Shown here: positions 27,072-36,873 of the stretch, piece after piece
How the letters are laid out: the number at the start of each line of letters is the position of its first letter
Numbering within the stretch: the stretch's first letter is position 1
Origin: Methanosarcinales archaeon
Lineage (GTDB): Archaea > Halobacteriota > Syntropharchaeia > Alkanophagales > Methanospirareceae
Assembly: GCA_030611045.1 (NCBI GenBank)
Contig: JAUWQN010000008.1
Span: forward strand, 1 to 38,815
Direction: 5' to 3'
Length of the DNA stretch: 38,815 nt
Translations under genes and position numbers: made by a program
Notes under the pieces: model-generated
The model's input: only the letters and a program-made list of their open reading frames with translations
Database searches by the model: none
What the model was told of the DNA's origin: nothing

Positions 27072-28304
27072 ATGAAACTCAAGCCATGTATCAAGGGTTA
27101 TAAGAAGGGCACGCATCGTGCAGTTCCCCCAGAGGATACTTTTACTCGCGTGGATCCAAAGATGCCCGCCGCTGGTGTTACACGCGTTGCGGACATAACC
27201 GGGCTTGATAGGATAGGGATACCGGTATTCTCAAGCATACGACCCACCGCGGAGGGCAGTGCAATATCAGTGTATAATGGTAAAGGGACGACAGCAGATG
27301 AAGCGAGAGTTTCCGCAATGATGGAGGCGATAGAACGATACTCCGCGGAAGTCGGTGACAGCGAACTTTTAGTGGATAGTTATTCAGGGCTTAGCGAGAA
27401 GGAGAACGTGTTAAACCCCAAAGATTTGATTCTTCCGGATTATGTGAAGGATGTCGAGGATGTTCGTATCCCGTGGGTGGAAGGTTATGATTTGATGAAA
27501 GAGGAGGAGATATATGTGCCTGCAAATGCGGTATTCCATCCATTACCATCACGATACGATAGGGTCAGACTGTTCCGGTCGAATACGAACGGTTTGGCAG
27601 GTGGTAACGAGCTGGAAGAGGCTATTTTTCACGGGCTTGCGGAAGTGATCGAACGCGACGCATGGTCGTTGGTGGAAATAACACGGAATACAGGCCCTTA
27701 TGTGAGAATAGACGGGGGAGAGATTCGTAACCTTATAGATAAATTCCTGGATGCTGATGTTTCCGTGCTTATACGGGATATAACAAGTGACATCTGTGTA
27801 CCGACTTTCGCGGCCGTTTCGGATGACCAGATGTTGAGGGACCCTACACTGCTCACTATTGGGATGGGTACACATACGAATGCGAGCGTTGCGATAAAGA
27901 GGGCGGTTACAGAGGTTGCACAGAGCAGACTCACGCAGATACATGGTGCGAGAGAAGATACCACGACCGCGGACGTAAGAAGGATAATGGGGTACGAGTG
28001 GATGCGAAAGCAGAACGAGCACTGGTTTGAAACCTCGGAGGATGAAGATTTAGAGAGCGTGGAATCCTTTTCCGTGGATAATGACGATTTCCTCGATGAT
28101 ATAAAGCACGTAATGGCACGGTTAAAAGCGGGGGGATTAGAGCGAGTGATCGTGGTGGACTTGACGAGAGAGGAGATAGGCGTGCCCGTGGTGCGGGTAA
28201 TCGTGCCGGGACTGGAGATGTACGGTGTTGATGGTGAACGGATAGGTAGGAGGTGCAGGAATGCAAGAAAGAAAAGTAGTCGTGTTCCTGGGACCGAGTC
28301 TTGA
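27072..28304 (+). CDS. ycaO: YcaO-domain protein (methanogenesis marker protein 1; McrA thioglycine formation)
   Basis: [77 protein letters not shown]. Confidence 0.94.
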   Translation: MKLKPCIKGYKKGTHRAVPPEDTFTRVDPKMPAAGVTRVADITGLDRIGIPVFSSIRPTAEGSAISVYNGKGTTADEARVSAMMEAIERYSAEVGDSELLVDSYSGLSEKENVLNPKDLILPDYVKDVEDVRIPWVEGYDLMKEEEIYVPANAVFHPLPSRYDRVRLFRSNTNGLAGGNELEEAIFHGLAEVIERDAWSLVEITRNTGPYVRIDGGEIRNLIDKFLDADVSVLIRDITSDICVPTFAAVSDDQMLRDPTLLTIGMGTHTNASVAIKRAVTEVAQSRLTQIHGAREDTTTADVRRIMGYEWMRKQNEHWFETSEDEDLESVESFSVDNDDFLDDIKHVMARLKAGGLERVIVVDLTREEIGVPVVRVIVPGLEMYGVDGERIGRRCRNARKKSSRVPGTES

Positions 28305-28908
28305 TGCTGACGCTGCAAAGGAGATATTTGATGCTAATTATAGACCGCCTGCGAGTCGAGGAGATATTTTCAGGGCGGTACAAGAAGGAGCAGGGGTAAT
28401 TGGATTGATAGATGGCGTATTCTTTCAAGCCTGTGCAATAGCGCATCGTGAGATACTGTACGCGTTGGAAGAAGGCGTGAAAGTGATAGGTGCCTCGAGC
28501 ATGGGCGCTTTGAGAGCTTCTGAACTTGATGTTTATGGTATGGAGGGTGTTGGTAAGGTATATGAACTTTATAAGAATGGCGAGCTGGTTTCGGACGATG
28601 AGGTTGCATTACTTTTTGATCCTGAGACATTTAAGCCGTTATCCGAGCCGTTGGTAAATATACGGCACAATCTTGAACTCGCGGAAGATAAGGGGATAAT
28701 AACTAAAGTGGTGGAAGAGAAAATATTGAAGGTTGCGAAATCGTTGTATTACCCGGAGAGGGATTATGAAATAATTTTATCAATTGCGGAAGAAGAACTA
28801 AACTTGGATTTGAAGCGGCTCAAGGAGTTCTTGCGAGAGGAAAGAAGAGATTTGAAGCGCGAAGATGCGATTGCGGCGTTGAAGCGGATAAGGGAGATAA
28901 TGGAATGA
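28261..28908 (+). CDS. tfuA: TfuA-family protein
   Basis: [72 protein letters not shown]; overlaps ycaO. Confidence 0.94.
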   Translation: MQERKVVVFLGPSLDADAAKEIFDANYRPPASRGDIFRAVQEGAGVIGLIDGVFFQACAIAHREILYALEEGVKVIGASSMGALRASELDVYGMEGVGKVYELYKNGELVSDDEVALLFDPETFKPLSEPLVNIRHNLELAEDKGIITKVVEEKILKVAKSLYYPERDYEIILSIAEEELNLDLKRLKEFLREERRDLKREDAIAALKRIREIME

Positions 28909-28909
28909 G

Positions 28910-29386
28910 ATGAATAAAAATGCTTTACTTCTGTTAGGATGTCCGGAACTGCCCGTTCAGACGGGCATTGCACTATACCTTGCGAGCAAGCTAAAAGAAG
29001 CAGGACTGGAGGTATTTGTCGCGGGCACAGATGCCGCGCTCCACCTATTAAAAGTCTCTGACCCGCAAGGGCACTATGTAGATGCAGAGAAGATGATGAA
29101 CTTGGATAAATGCATAGAATATCTCGCGGAAAAGAGAATTGATTTCGATCTGTGCACCGTTTTCGTGCATAACGATGCCGGGATATCGTATCTCGCGACT
29201 GTGCAAAGCATATCAAACGCAAAACTCTTCGCAATCATTTTCGGTAGCGATGCCGAGTCCATCTCTGGGCAGATCAATTTCAAGTGCGAGAAGATTGTTG
29301 CCAAAGCGGTTCATAATCCAATGCCATTGAAGATGATTATAGACGCCATGATGAAGGAGGTAAAGAGATGGGCTGTATCGAATTGA
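28910..29386 (+). CDS. DUF1890 family protein
   Basis: LLLLGCPELPVQTGIALYLASKLKEAGLEVFVAGTDAALHLLKVSDP; followed by DUF1894-like gene. Confidence 0.75.
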   Translation: MNKNALLLLGCPELPVQTGIALYLASKLKEAGLEVFVAGTDAALHLLKVSDPQGHYVDAEKMMNLDKCIEYLAEKRIDFDLCTVFVHNDAGISYLATVQSISNAKLFAIIFGSDAESISGQINFKCEKIVAKAVHNPMPLKMIIDAMMKEVKRWAVSN

Positions 29387-29649
29387 TGGATTATACGATT
29401 TTATTATCGAACATTTCGTTTAAAGAAAGCCGAGAATATATAAAGGGGAATTTTAAAGAGGTTTACGAAGTAGAACCCGGATATAAACTGTTTGATGTTT
29501 ATTTGATTGGTGTTTCACCGATTTTTGTAGGAGTAGAAGACGGTTGTGTAATATTCCCGTATGTGAAGCCATGTCATGGAACTTTCGTATTGAAGATTGA
29601 AGGTGAAGAAGAGATTGATAGGTTGAGAACAACGCAGAGAGTTGTTTAG
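29368..29649 (+). CDS. DUF1894 family protein
   Basis: MGCIELMDYTILLSNISFKESREYIKGNFKEVYEVEPGYKLFDVYLIG; overlaps preceding gene. Confidence 0.7.
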   Translation: MGCIELMDYTILLSNISFKESREYIKGNFKEVYEVEPGYKLFDVYLIGVSPIFVGVEDGCVIFPYVKPCHGTFVLKIEGEEEIDRLRTTQRVV

Positions 29650-29715
29650 ATGGTAGTTGTTTGTATAGCTGGAGAAATAATCCCAATTGCCAAATCTCAA
29701 GAGTAAAGATTGAAC

Positions 29716-30306
29716 TCACTCTAACAGCAGCAAGCCGAAGAAGGTTATCTTTTCACTAGGAGACCTGAGCACTTCCAGCTCATAGCCTACATTCCTGACC
29801 GTCTTGAAAACGTCTATCCCACACGCCTCCATACTGGGTCTCATTTTATGCTGATGCTCACAAAATCGCTTCGGTGCTTGATCTAAAACTGTTTTTCCCC
29901 TCTCAGGAATGCAGTCATCGCAGTACGCACAGCAAAGTCCAACCATTGCAAATGCTTTGTAATAGCCAGCCAGGAAGGCATGCCTCTCGAACTCGAACAT
30001 CGTGTTATACAGCTCTTTTATCGCATCCCAGAGAAAGTGATGGATGTGCGAATGAGGAACATCGGGGTTTGGTTTAGCGTCAAATCGCGCAACTATCGCC
30101 TTCTCATAACACTGTATCAGTTCTCTCGTCTCTTCCACCGCGGGAACATAAGGCGGGCAGTTCAGATGCTTGCCATAAGCTTTACAGCCATACCTGCATT
30201 TCCACCGCACCCACTCCGCTACTTCAATCTTATCGGCGGAAATGAGTTTAAAATCCGAATGAATCTGCCTCAATTCCTCTAACAACGTATCTAAATTCTC
30301 CTTCAC
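29716..30306 (-). CDS. DUF2284 predicted metal-binding protein
   Basis: VRWKCRYGCKAYGKHLNCPPYVPAVEETRELI, GLCCAYCDDCIPERGK...CEHQHKMRPSMEACGIDVFKTVRNVG. Confidence 0.85.
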   Translation of the reverse strand: MKENLDTLLEELRQIHSDFKLISADKIEVAEWVRWKCRYGCKAYGKHLNCPPYVPAVEETRELIQCYEKAIVARFDAKPNPDVPHSHIHHFLWDAIKELYNTMFEFERHAFLAGYYKAFAMVGLCCAYCDDCIPERGKTVLDQAPKRFCEHQHKMRPSMEACGIDVFKTVRNVGYELEVLRSPSEKITFFGLLLLE

Positions 30307-30405
30307 CTTTGCTCCTCCGTTTTTTATTACATAACGATGACTACAGTGCTATCTATGCACCAGCAGCATCTTATCTTGTTACTAGAGAACACCGAGCTTT
30401 ATACG

Positions 30406-30558
30406 TTATATTTTTACAACGTTCTCCGACTGGCATGACGGACAGACCACTTCCTCGCCCATCCCGCCAAACTTGTTGCCACAGTCATTGCACTTGTATC
30501 GCTCGAGTTCTAACCCCTCAACCTCAAGGTTGAAATCGCCACCCCCAACACTACACAT
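30406..30558 (-). CDS. 50-aa zinc-ribbon protein
   Basis: Hand translation MCSVGGGDFNLEVEGLELERYKCNDCGNKFGGMGEEVVCPSCQSENVVKI*; absent from ORF track. Confidence 0.7.
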   Translation of the reverse strand: MCSVGGGDFNLEVEGLELERYKCNDCGNKFGGMGEEVVCPSCQSENVVKI

Positions 30559-30672
30559 CACAATCACCCCCTTTATTTATTCTACTTAACTTACAGATAT
30601 GATAGATAATTGTCACATAAAAAGTTGACGGTGTTACGCACCGCAAAGCTTGAATACGCGTAGAAACGAACT

Positions 30673-31229
30673 TCAGCTCTGGGACACCCCATAGCCCCCT
30701 CCACCGGGCGTTTCGATTACCACTATATCTCCCTCTTCGAGCGGCATGGTGACCTTTGAAGGCAAGTTTAACCGCTTTTTGCTCCTAATCAAATAGTTCT
30801 TCCCTGCTCTCCCGTTTCCTCCACCACACAAGCCCTTTGGCTGGTATTTTCTCCGTTCCGATTGGAGCGAGAGCGTGGCATTAGTTATCAACACCTTAAT
30901 CGCTCTTCGTATGCCCAACCCACCTCTGAACCTGCCACCCCACCAGAATCTGTAATGAGCCCATACCGCTCCACCTGCAATGGTCTCGTAGTAAGTGAAC
31001 TTCGCTCTGGAATTGTCAGTTTGACCTCCTATTGCGATATTGTTCATGGTGCCCTGAGATTGAGCCGGGATCCTGTCAGGAAGTGCTTCATGCAAAGCAA
31101 GGAGTAGCACATCCACTATTCTTTGTGAGGTCTCCACATTACCGCTGGATACCGCTGCTGGTGACTTAGGATTCAAAACAGTCCCTTCAGGCGCGTGAAT
31201 GTGCCACCAATATCAGTACTAACCGGCAT
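30673..31229 (-). pseudogene. Hydantoinase relic: HyuA start fused out of frame to the HyuB C-terminal part, internal deletion
   Basis: MPVSTDIGGTFT in one frame merges into HIHAPEGTVLNPKSPAAVSSGNVETSQRIVDVLLLAL in another; ends VIETPGGGGYG; HyuB part lacks residues between FTYYETIAGGA and GGRFRGG. Confidence 0.75.
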
Positions 31230-31351
31230 CGTTTATCTCTACTCACATATACTCACATATAGTATAGCTAAAGTTTAGTTTTGCCCTAAAGACCTTTTTG
31301 TAACGCACCCATTAAGCTCGATTTTCATAGCATCACCGCCTTTTATATGAA

Positions 31352-31600
31352 ATGAGCGCCATTTATAAATCAATGCGTGACGAAGAACCAGAGGAGGAGA
31401 CCGCAGAAGAACGAAGAAGAAGGTGGATTGAACGAGAAGTGGCGAAAGCGGAATCTAAGACCGTGCGATGTTCAAAGTGTGGTAAAGAAGTGGAGGAATT
31501 TGCGGATAGAGCCGGACGAATCCTCTGCCTGGATTGTTATGCAGAAGAAGAAACGGCCGAAGGTGGCGGTATGCCTGAAATAGGCGGAGGTGCAGGATAA
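31352..31600 (+). CDS. Small zinc-ribbon protein
   Basis: VRCSKCGKEVEEFADRAGRILCLDCYAEE. Confidence 0.6.
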   Translation: MSAIYKSMRDEEPEEETAEERRRRWIEREVAKAESKTVRCSKCGKEVEEFADRAGRILCLDCYAEEETAEGGGMPEIGGGAG

Positions 31601-31605
31601 AAAAA

Positions 31606-31911
31606 ATGGAAGAGAAGAAATATGCAATACGCATTCCCAGAGGTATAGCAACGGGCATAATATTAGAAGCTGCAGAGAATTTCGAGTTAGAAGTAGAACA
31701 AGAGAAGCCGCCTGAAGATGCTTTTGATATGGTTACTGGATTGCCAACAAAGGATTATGTGCCTCAGACAGTATTACGAGGAGATTCGCCCGAGAAATTG
31801 ATAGCAGCCCAGGAATACATCTACAAGAAGCACGAGGAATGGGTAGAAGGAGTAGAGGAGTGGCGTAAGATGCGCCGCGAGCAAATTCAACGGAAGATAC
31901 GGAAAAAATAA
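31606..31911 (+). CDS. Hypothetical protein
   Basis: 101 aa, charged; closely follows zinc-ribbon ORF. Confidence 0.55.
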   Translation: MEEKKYAIRIPRGIATGIILEAAENFELEVEQEKPPEDAFDMVTGLPTKDYVPQTVLRGDSPEKLIAAQEYIYKKHEEWVEGVEEWRKMRREQIQRKIRKK

Positions 31912-32052
31912 AACTCCTCTTTAGTTTTCAACTATATCACTTCTCAGATGGATAAGGGCCCGCCGTGGGTAAACTTTTCCCTAAAACGAGTGAGTCTGTA
32001 TTTTCACGACACAACGTAGGGATACAGAACATTTTATGCAATGTAACTGTTC

Positions 32053-32371
32053 TCAAAGTGTTCGATTTACGATCCACTGATTCTCAGCCTTCCGTACAAT
32101 CTCACGTCGGACTAAGAGCTGCTCTAACACGCGTCGGACGTTTTGGCTTGAAAGATCGTCTGCTACAAGGGTAATCGACTCGCCTGCGGATAAATAAAGC
32201 TTTCCCTGAACAAATTTGAGTACATATAAACGCACATCCCTCTTTGTAAGATACTGCTCTCTCCAATATTTGTTCCCCCGACTCCTGTGTTCCAGTCATG
32301 TACGCTTTGATCCTATGTTGCAAATCATCTGTCTCCCGTATAAGGACTAAGGACTCCAACTTTTCCAACAT
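32053..32371 (-). pseudogene. Frameshifted ORF of unknown family
   Basis: MLEKLESLVLIRETDDLQHRIKAYMTGTQES (frame 1) continues plausibly as NKYWREQYLTKRDVRLYVLKFVQGKLYLSAGESITLVADDLSSQNVRRVLEQLLVRREIVRKAENQWIVNRTL (frame 2) after a GGGGG tract. Confidence 0.45.
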
Positions 32372-32552
32372 TGCTACCCAGAGTAATTTTCCCTTACCAC
32401 TTGTAGACAGCGGCTCCCAAATGGCTGCATTTGGGTTTTAACAGTCGAGTATTAATGAACTCGAACAAACCGTGGGGATAAGAAATAAGCGTGAGTAAAG
32501 CATTTGATTCGTATTCTCATCTGAAATCTTTTCCCCTATGCTTTACGGAACT

Positions 32553-33692
32553 TTACCTGAACCTCTTCATATACCTCCGCTCCACAAACTTCTTTATTCG
32601 GTACGCAAAAACCTTAAACGTTATTTTACTGGAATACGCCACTGCTTTATCATCACCGAGCGATATAAAAGCTCTTGGGTTCTGCATTGTATTCTTTGGT
32701 TTATATTCCCTCAATTTTCGCCCTTTTATCGTGCTCTGTACATTCGCTGCGGCTACTTTACCCTGTTTTTCCGCCTCCTCAACATTCTGACCGGAACGAA
32801 CACCGGCACGTTCGAAGTATGCCGTATCCCCAACTGCAAATACATCATCCATGCCTTCTACACGGAGATAAGAATCCACCTTTAGCCAGCCTTTCAGCTT
32901 TGGAACATCGAGCTTCTCCAGGAGGCTGTTTGGTTTTACTCCAGCCGTCCAGATAATAATATCGTATGGGAGTTTCCTTCCATCTTCGAATAGTATTTCG
33001 TGTTCGATCACTTCTTGCACCGCTGTTTCAGTCATTATCTTAACACCGCGAGCAGAAAGGAATTTTGCAACGTAGTTCGCTACGCTTTCGTGAGGAAACG
33101 CAGGTAATATCCGTGGCATCATCTCTACAAGATATATTCGTGCGGTTGCTCCCTTGTCCGCGAGATAATCAACCAATTCGCCGGCTACTTCCACGCCGGT
33201 CAATCCGGCACCTATAACCAGAATGCTAAGTTCCTTTGAGTTATCGAGTTTATCAAGTGCATTTTTTGTCCCCCTCGCAGCTCCCATGGTATTAACAGAA
33301 TATGATCGCTTCTCAGCTCCGGGAATACCAAAAAAAGTCTGTTCCGTACCGATGGACAGCACGAGAAAATCGTACGGTATAGCCCTTACCTTGTCTTCGG
33401 CTTTGGATTTGGATTTGTCCTTGATCTTTACCTCTTTATTCCGAAAATCAATATTTACAACTTCCGCATGGATGAATTCCGCACCTATTTTCGTTGCGAA
33501 GTCGTTTAAATCGCCGGATATATCTTCAGGTGTAACTTTCCCACTTAATAACTCGGGATACGAAGGCAGGTAACCAAATCGTGTGCTGCGGTCAATCATA
33601 ATGATCTCGATCTCGAGTTCTTTCGCCTGTTTTCGTAGCGTGCGTGCGACTTCCACGCCGCCAAATCCGCAGCCCAGCACAACAACCTTCAT
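32553..33692 (-). CDS. NAD(P)/FAD-dependent oxidoreductase (NDH-2-like)
   Basis: MKVVVLGCGFGGVEVARTLRK, GYLPSYPELLSG, ILVIGAGLTGVEVAGELVD, VFAVGDTAYFE. Confidence 0.92.
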   Translation of the reverse strand: MKVVVLGCGFGGVEVARTLRKQAKELEIEIIMIDRSTRFGYLPSYPELLSGKVTPEDISGDLNDFATKIGAEFIHAEVVNIDFRNKEVKIKDKSKSKAEDKVRAIPYDFLVLSIGTEQTFFGIPGAEKRSYSVNTMGAARGTKNALDKLDNSKELSILVIGAGLTGVEVAGELVDYLADKGATARIYLVEMMPRILPAFPHESVANYVAKFLSARGVKIMTETAVQEVIEHEILFEDGRKLPYDIIIWTAGVKPNSLLEKLDVPKLKGWLKVDSYLRVEGMDDVFAVGDTAYFERAGVRSGQNVEEAEKQGKVAAANVQSTIKGRKLREYKPKNTMQNPRAFISLGDDKAVAYSSKITFKVFAYRIKKFVERRYMKRFR

Positions 33693-33768
33693 AGTAAAAC
33701 AATATCAACGCCCAACTATCTATAATTTAATGTAAAAAACTCCGTTTCCGACAAATTTACAGCACCGC

Positions 33769-34872
33769 ATGAGCATGACCATCGAAGAGGATATCAAAAG
33801 CATAGAGGACGAAATAAGGAAAACATCTTACAACAAGGCGACAATGCATCACATTGGGCGGCTCAAAGCAAAACTTGCCAGACTAAAGGAGGACCTGCAG
33901 AAACGTGCAACCGCAAAATCCGCGGGTAAAGGCGAAGGATATGCGGTAAAAAAATCGGGTGATGCAACTGTCGTAATGGTAGGGTTTCCATCAGTCGGCA
34001 AATCCACGCTGCTCAACTGCCTTACTGGCACCGCTGCTGAGGTTGCGGACTATGATTTCACCACGCTCGAGGTGATCCCGGGTACGCTCCTCTACAAAGG
34101 TGCACGGGTGCAAATTCTTGACGTCCCGGGGCTTATCGCGGGTGCAGCATCAGGACGAGGGCGCGGCAAAGTGGTACTATCGGTGATGCGAAACGCGGAC
34201 CTCATTCTTATCCTCGTGGACGTCTTTCATCCGCAGCAGTACGATATATTGACAAAGGAGTTATACGATGCCGGCATTCGAATCAATACCCGACCTCCGG
34301 TGGTTGTCATTCATAAAGCAAGCAGAGGCGGAATCACAGTAAACAGCACCGTTAAACTCGAATTCGATGATAGAATGATCAAAGCGGTGTTAGCGGAATA
34401 CAAAATACACAACGCAGAGGTTCTCATTCGAGAACGCATCACCCTCGATGACCTTATTGACGTGGTTATTGGAAACCGGAAATACATCCGTGCACTCACG
34501 GTCATTAACAAGATAGATCTGGTAAGTTCTGAGCAGCTTATGACGCTCATGGAGCGTTTCCCCGACGCCGTGACGATCTCCGCAGCCACCAGCACGAATA
34601 TTGAAGCACTGAAAGAAAGAGTCTATAACGAACTCAAATTCATCTGCATATATATGAAGCCGCAGGGTGGATTAGCGGATATGGAGAATCCACTGGTGAT
34701 AAAACGGGATTCTACGATGGCTGACGTCTGCTCTACCATTCACCGCGATTTCGTTGAGAAATTCCGATACGCACGTATCTGGGGTAAGTCCGCGAAGTAC
34801 GGTGGCCAGCGTGTCGGGCTTTTGCACGTGCTTGCAGACGGAGACGTGGTGAGCATCGTGACGCGGAGATAA
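33769..34872 (+). CDS. DRG-family GTPase with C-terminal TGS domain
   Basis: MVGFPSVGKSTLLNCLTGT, DYDFTTLEVIPG, ILDVPGLIAGAASGRGRGKVVLSVMRNADLILI, INKIDL. Confidence 0.95.
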   Translation: MSMTIEEDIKSIEDEIRKTSYNKATMHHIGRLKAKLARLKEDLQKRATAKSAGKGEGYAVKKSGDATVVMVGFPSVGKSTLLNCLTGTAAEVADYDFTTLEVIPGTLLYKGARVQILDVPGLIAGAASGRGRGKVVLSVMRNADLILILVDVFHPQQYDILTKELYDAGIRINTRPPVVVIHKASRGGITVNSTVKLEFDDRMIKAVLAEYKIHNAEVLIRERITLDDLIDVVIGNRKYIRALTVINKIDLVSSEQLMTLMERFPDAVTISAATSTNIEALKERVYNELKFICIYMKPQGGLADMENPLVIKRDSTMADVCSTIHRDFVEKFRYARIWGKSAKYGGQRVGLLHVLADGDVVSIVTRR

Positions 34873-34904
34873 AAGTAAAACCCTTGACTAAAAACATTCT
34901 CTTT

Positions 34905-34949
34905 GTTTTTCTTTTAGCACAGGTTTTCTTTTTGTAAAAAAGAAAAAGT
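34905..34949. repeat. Palindromic dispersed repeat, intergenic copy
   Basis: gtttttcttttagcacaggttttctttttgtaaaaaagaaaaagt; near-identical to 37299-37341. Confidence 0.55.
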
Positions 34950-35019
34950 GTTGTGTAATCTTGTGGTTGCTATAACTACACCTTATAAACAAAAACGAGC
35001 AATGTTTAATTGACTAACC

Positions 35020-35826
35020 ATGGCAATAAAACTGAAAGTGGCGGTAGCAGGAGCAAAGGGGCGAACGGGCAATCAAGTAGTGCGGGGCATTTTAGAAAAC
35101 GACAATATGGAATTGGTTGCGGGGTTCGACCTACACGACGTGGGAGAAGAGCTAACGCCGGGAATAAAAGTATCAAGTCCTGATGAGATGGAGAACGTGT
35201 TAAAAGAGGTTAGACCTCATGTGCTCGTGGATTTTACTAACGCTACGGCAGCAGTGGGAAACGTTAAAGTCGCCGCTCGTAACAACGTGAAACTCGTGGT
35301 TGGCACAACGGGATTTTCAGCATCGCAGTTCAAAGAGCTGGAAGACGCTATAACAGACTGCGTCCCCGCCATTATTTCCCCCAACTTCTCTATCGGTGTG
35401 AACGTCTTCTGGAAGTTGATTGCAGAAGCCGCACGACAGCTTCAGGCATATCAGTATCACATGGAAATCATAGAGATGCATCACTCGCATAAAAAGGACG
35501 CGCCGAGCGGAACGGCGGTAAAAGCCGCTGAGATCCTCTCTGAGTACATAAAAGGGAAAACGGCTTTCGTCTACGGCAGGCAGGGCATAACCGGAGAGCG
35601 AACGGATGACGAGATTGGAATACACGCAGTGCGAGCTGGCGACATCGTCGGCGAACATACAGTATTATATGCGGGCAAAGGAGAGCGTTTGGAGATAACA
35701 CACCGTGCACACAGCCGAGAAGCGTTCTCTCAGGGTGCGATAAAAGCCATTGAATGGATTAACGGGAAAGAAAGAAGTGGGATATATTCAATGGACGAGA
35801 TGATGATGGAGCTGGAGCAGAGATAG
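35020..35826 (+). CDS. dapB: 4-hydroxy-tetrahydrodipicolinate reductase
   Basis: VAVAGAKGRTGNQVVRGI, VVGTTGFS, SPNFSIGVNVFWKLI, EIIEMHHSHKKDAPSGTA. Confidence 0.97.
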   Translation: MAIKLKVAVAGAKGRTGNQVVRGILENDNMELVAGFDLHDVGEELTPGIKVSSPDEMENVLKEVRPHVLVDFTNATAAVGNVKVAARNNVKLVVGTTGFSASQFKELEDAITDCVPAIISPNFSIGVNVFWKLIAEAARQLQAYQYHMEIIEMHHSHKKDAPSGTAVKAAEILSEYIKGKTAFVYGRQGITGERTDDEIGIHAVRAGDIVGEHTVLYAGKGERLEITHRAHSREAFSQGAIKAIEWINGKERSGIYSMDEMMMELEQR

Positions 35827-35871
35827 AATTGCACTGACCGATTTGTAAGTAATTGCAGATGGGGCTGGAAA

Positions 35872-36873
35872 ATGAGTGAAACAAAAAATAAAAGGATAAG
35901 GGATTTAAAGGCTGGTAGCACCGTAGATTCCTCTTTCATAGTCATGGAGAAGGAGTTAAAGGAATTTATCACGAAAGAAGGTTACTACCTGCAGGTGAAA
36001 TTGGGCGACAGCACGGGCAGTATATGGACGAAGTGCTGGGAGAACGCTGAGGCAGTCGCAGCTCTATTCGAGCCCGGCGACGTCGTTCGTGTAAAGGGCG
36101 TGGTGGAATCCTTTAGAGGTCGCTTACAGTTAATCTTCGAGCCCAGCGGAATCGGAATAAGCACCGAACCGTACGACCTCGCGGAATTTTTGCCAATGAC
36201 GTCGAAAGATATAGACTTTCTGTTCGACGAAATATTGAGAACGGCAGAGAGTATGGAGAACGATTATTTAAAGCGTGTGGTTCTTTCGTTCCTCAACGAC
36301 CCCGAGTTTGTAAGTTCCTTTAAAAAAGCACCTGCCGCTAAAATTCACCATCACAATTATATCGGCGGACTGATAGAGCACACTCAGTCTGTTATGGTGG
36401 TATGCGAAACCGTCTGTAAGCTCTATCCCGAACTTGACCGTGATCTGCTGCTTGCGGGTGCCATCCTGCACGATGTAGGGAAAACGGCAGCGTATGAATA
36501 TACATTCCGGATAGACGTAACAGAAGAAGGCGGGCTTATAGACCATATCGTCTTGGGCTATCGAATGGTGGACGATAAAATAAAAGGGATAACGGGTTTC
36601 CCGGAGGAACTCAGGCTTAGATTGCTGCATCTCATCTTGAGTCATCATAGGTACGGTGAATGGGGCTCCCCGGTGAAGCCCCTGTTTGCAGAAGCCGAAG
36701 CTTTATGTTATGCGGATATGCTCGATGCTCAGCTCAGGGAATTCCTGCAGGTACAGAAGCATGAGGCGGCAAAAGGTAAAGAGGGGGTATGGAGCGATTT
36801 CAGCAGGAGATTAGATCGGTTCGTCTATCTGGGCAGGGATAAGGGAAAAGCGCATCATAAATCAAAAAAATGA
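35872..36873 (+). CDS. OB-fold + HD-domain 3'-5' exoribonuclease (YhaM-like)
   Basis: KEGYYLQVKLGDSTGSIWTKCW; HHHNYIGGLIEHTQSV...LLLAGAILHDVGK. Confidence 0.88.
   Translation: MSETKNKRIRDLKAGSTVDSSFIVMEKELKEFITKEGYYLQVKLGDSTGSIWTKCWENAEAVAALFEPGDVVRVKGVVESFRGRLQLIFEPSGIGISTEPYDLAEFLPMTSKDIDFLFDEILRTAESMENDYLKRVVLSFLNDPEFVSSFKKAPAAKIHHHNYIGGLIEHTQSVMVVCETVCKLYPELDRDLLLAGAILHDVGKTAAYEYTFRIDVTEEGGLIDHIVLGYRMVDDKIKGITGFPEELRLRLLHLILSHHRYGEWGSPVKPLFAEAEALCYADMLDAQLREFLQVQKHEAAKGKEGVWSDFSRRLDRFVYLGRDKGKAHHKSKK

Noticed and set aside
27549-28446. Long minus-strand ORFs across ycaO/tfuA
   Set aside because: Shadow ORFs of confidently identified genes
26183-28908. Calling the thiF-ycaO-tfuA cluster a dedicated RiPP biosynthetic cluster
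   Set aside because: YcaO-TfuA is the known McrA thioglycine pair and no exporter, protease or typical leader peptide is present; kept only as an alternative hypothesis for the 47-aa ORF
31241-31263. Short tandem duplication actcacatat
   Set aside because: Only two copies next to a pseudogene; no clear function
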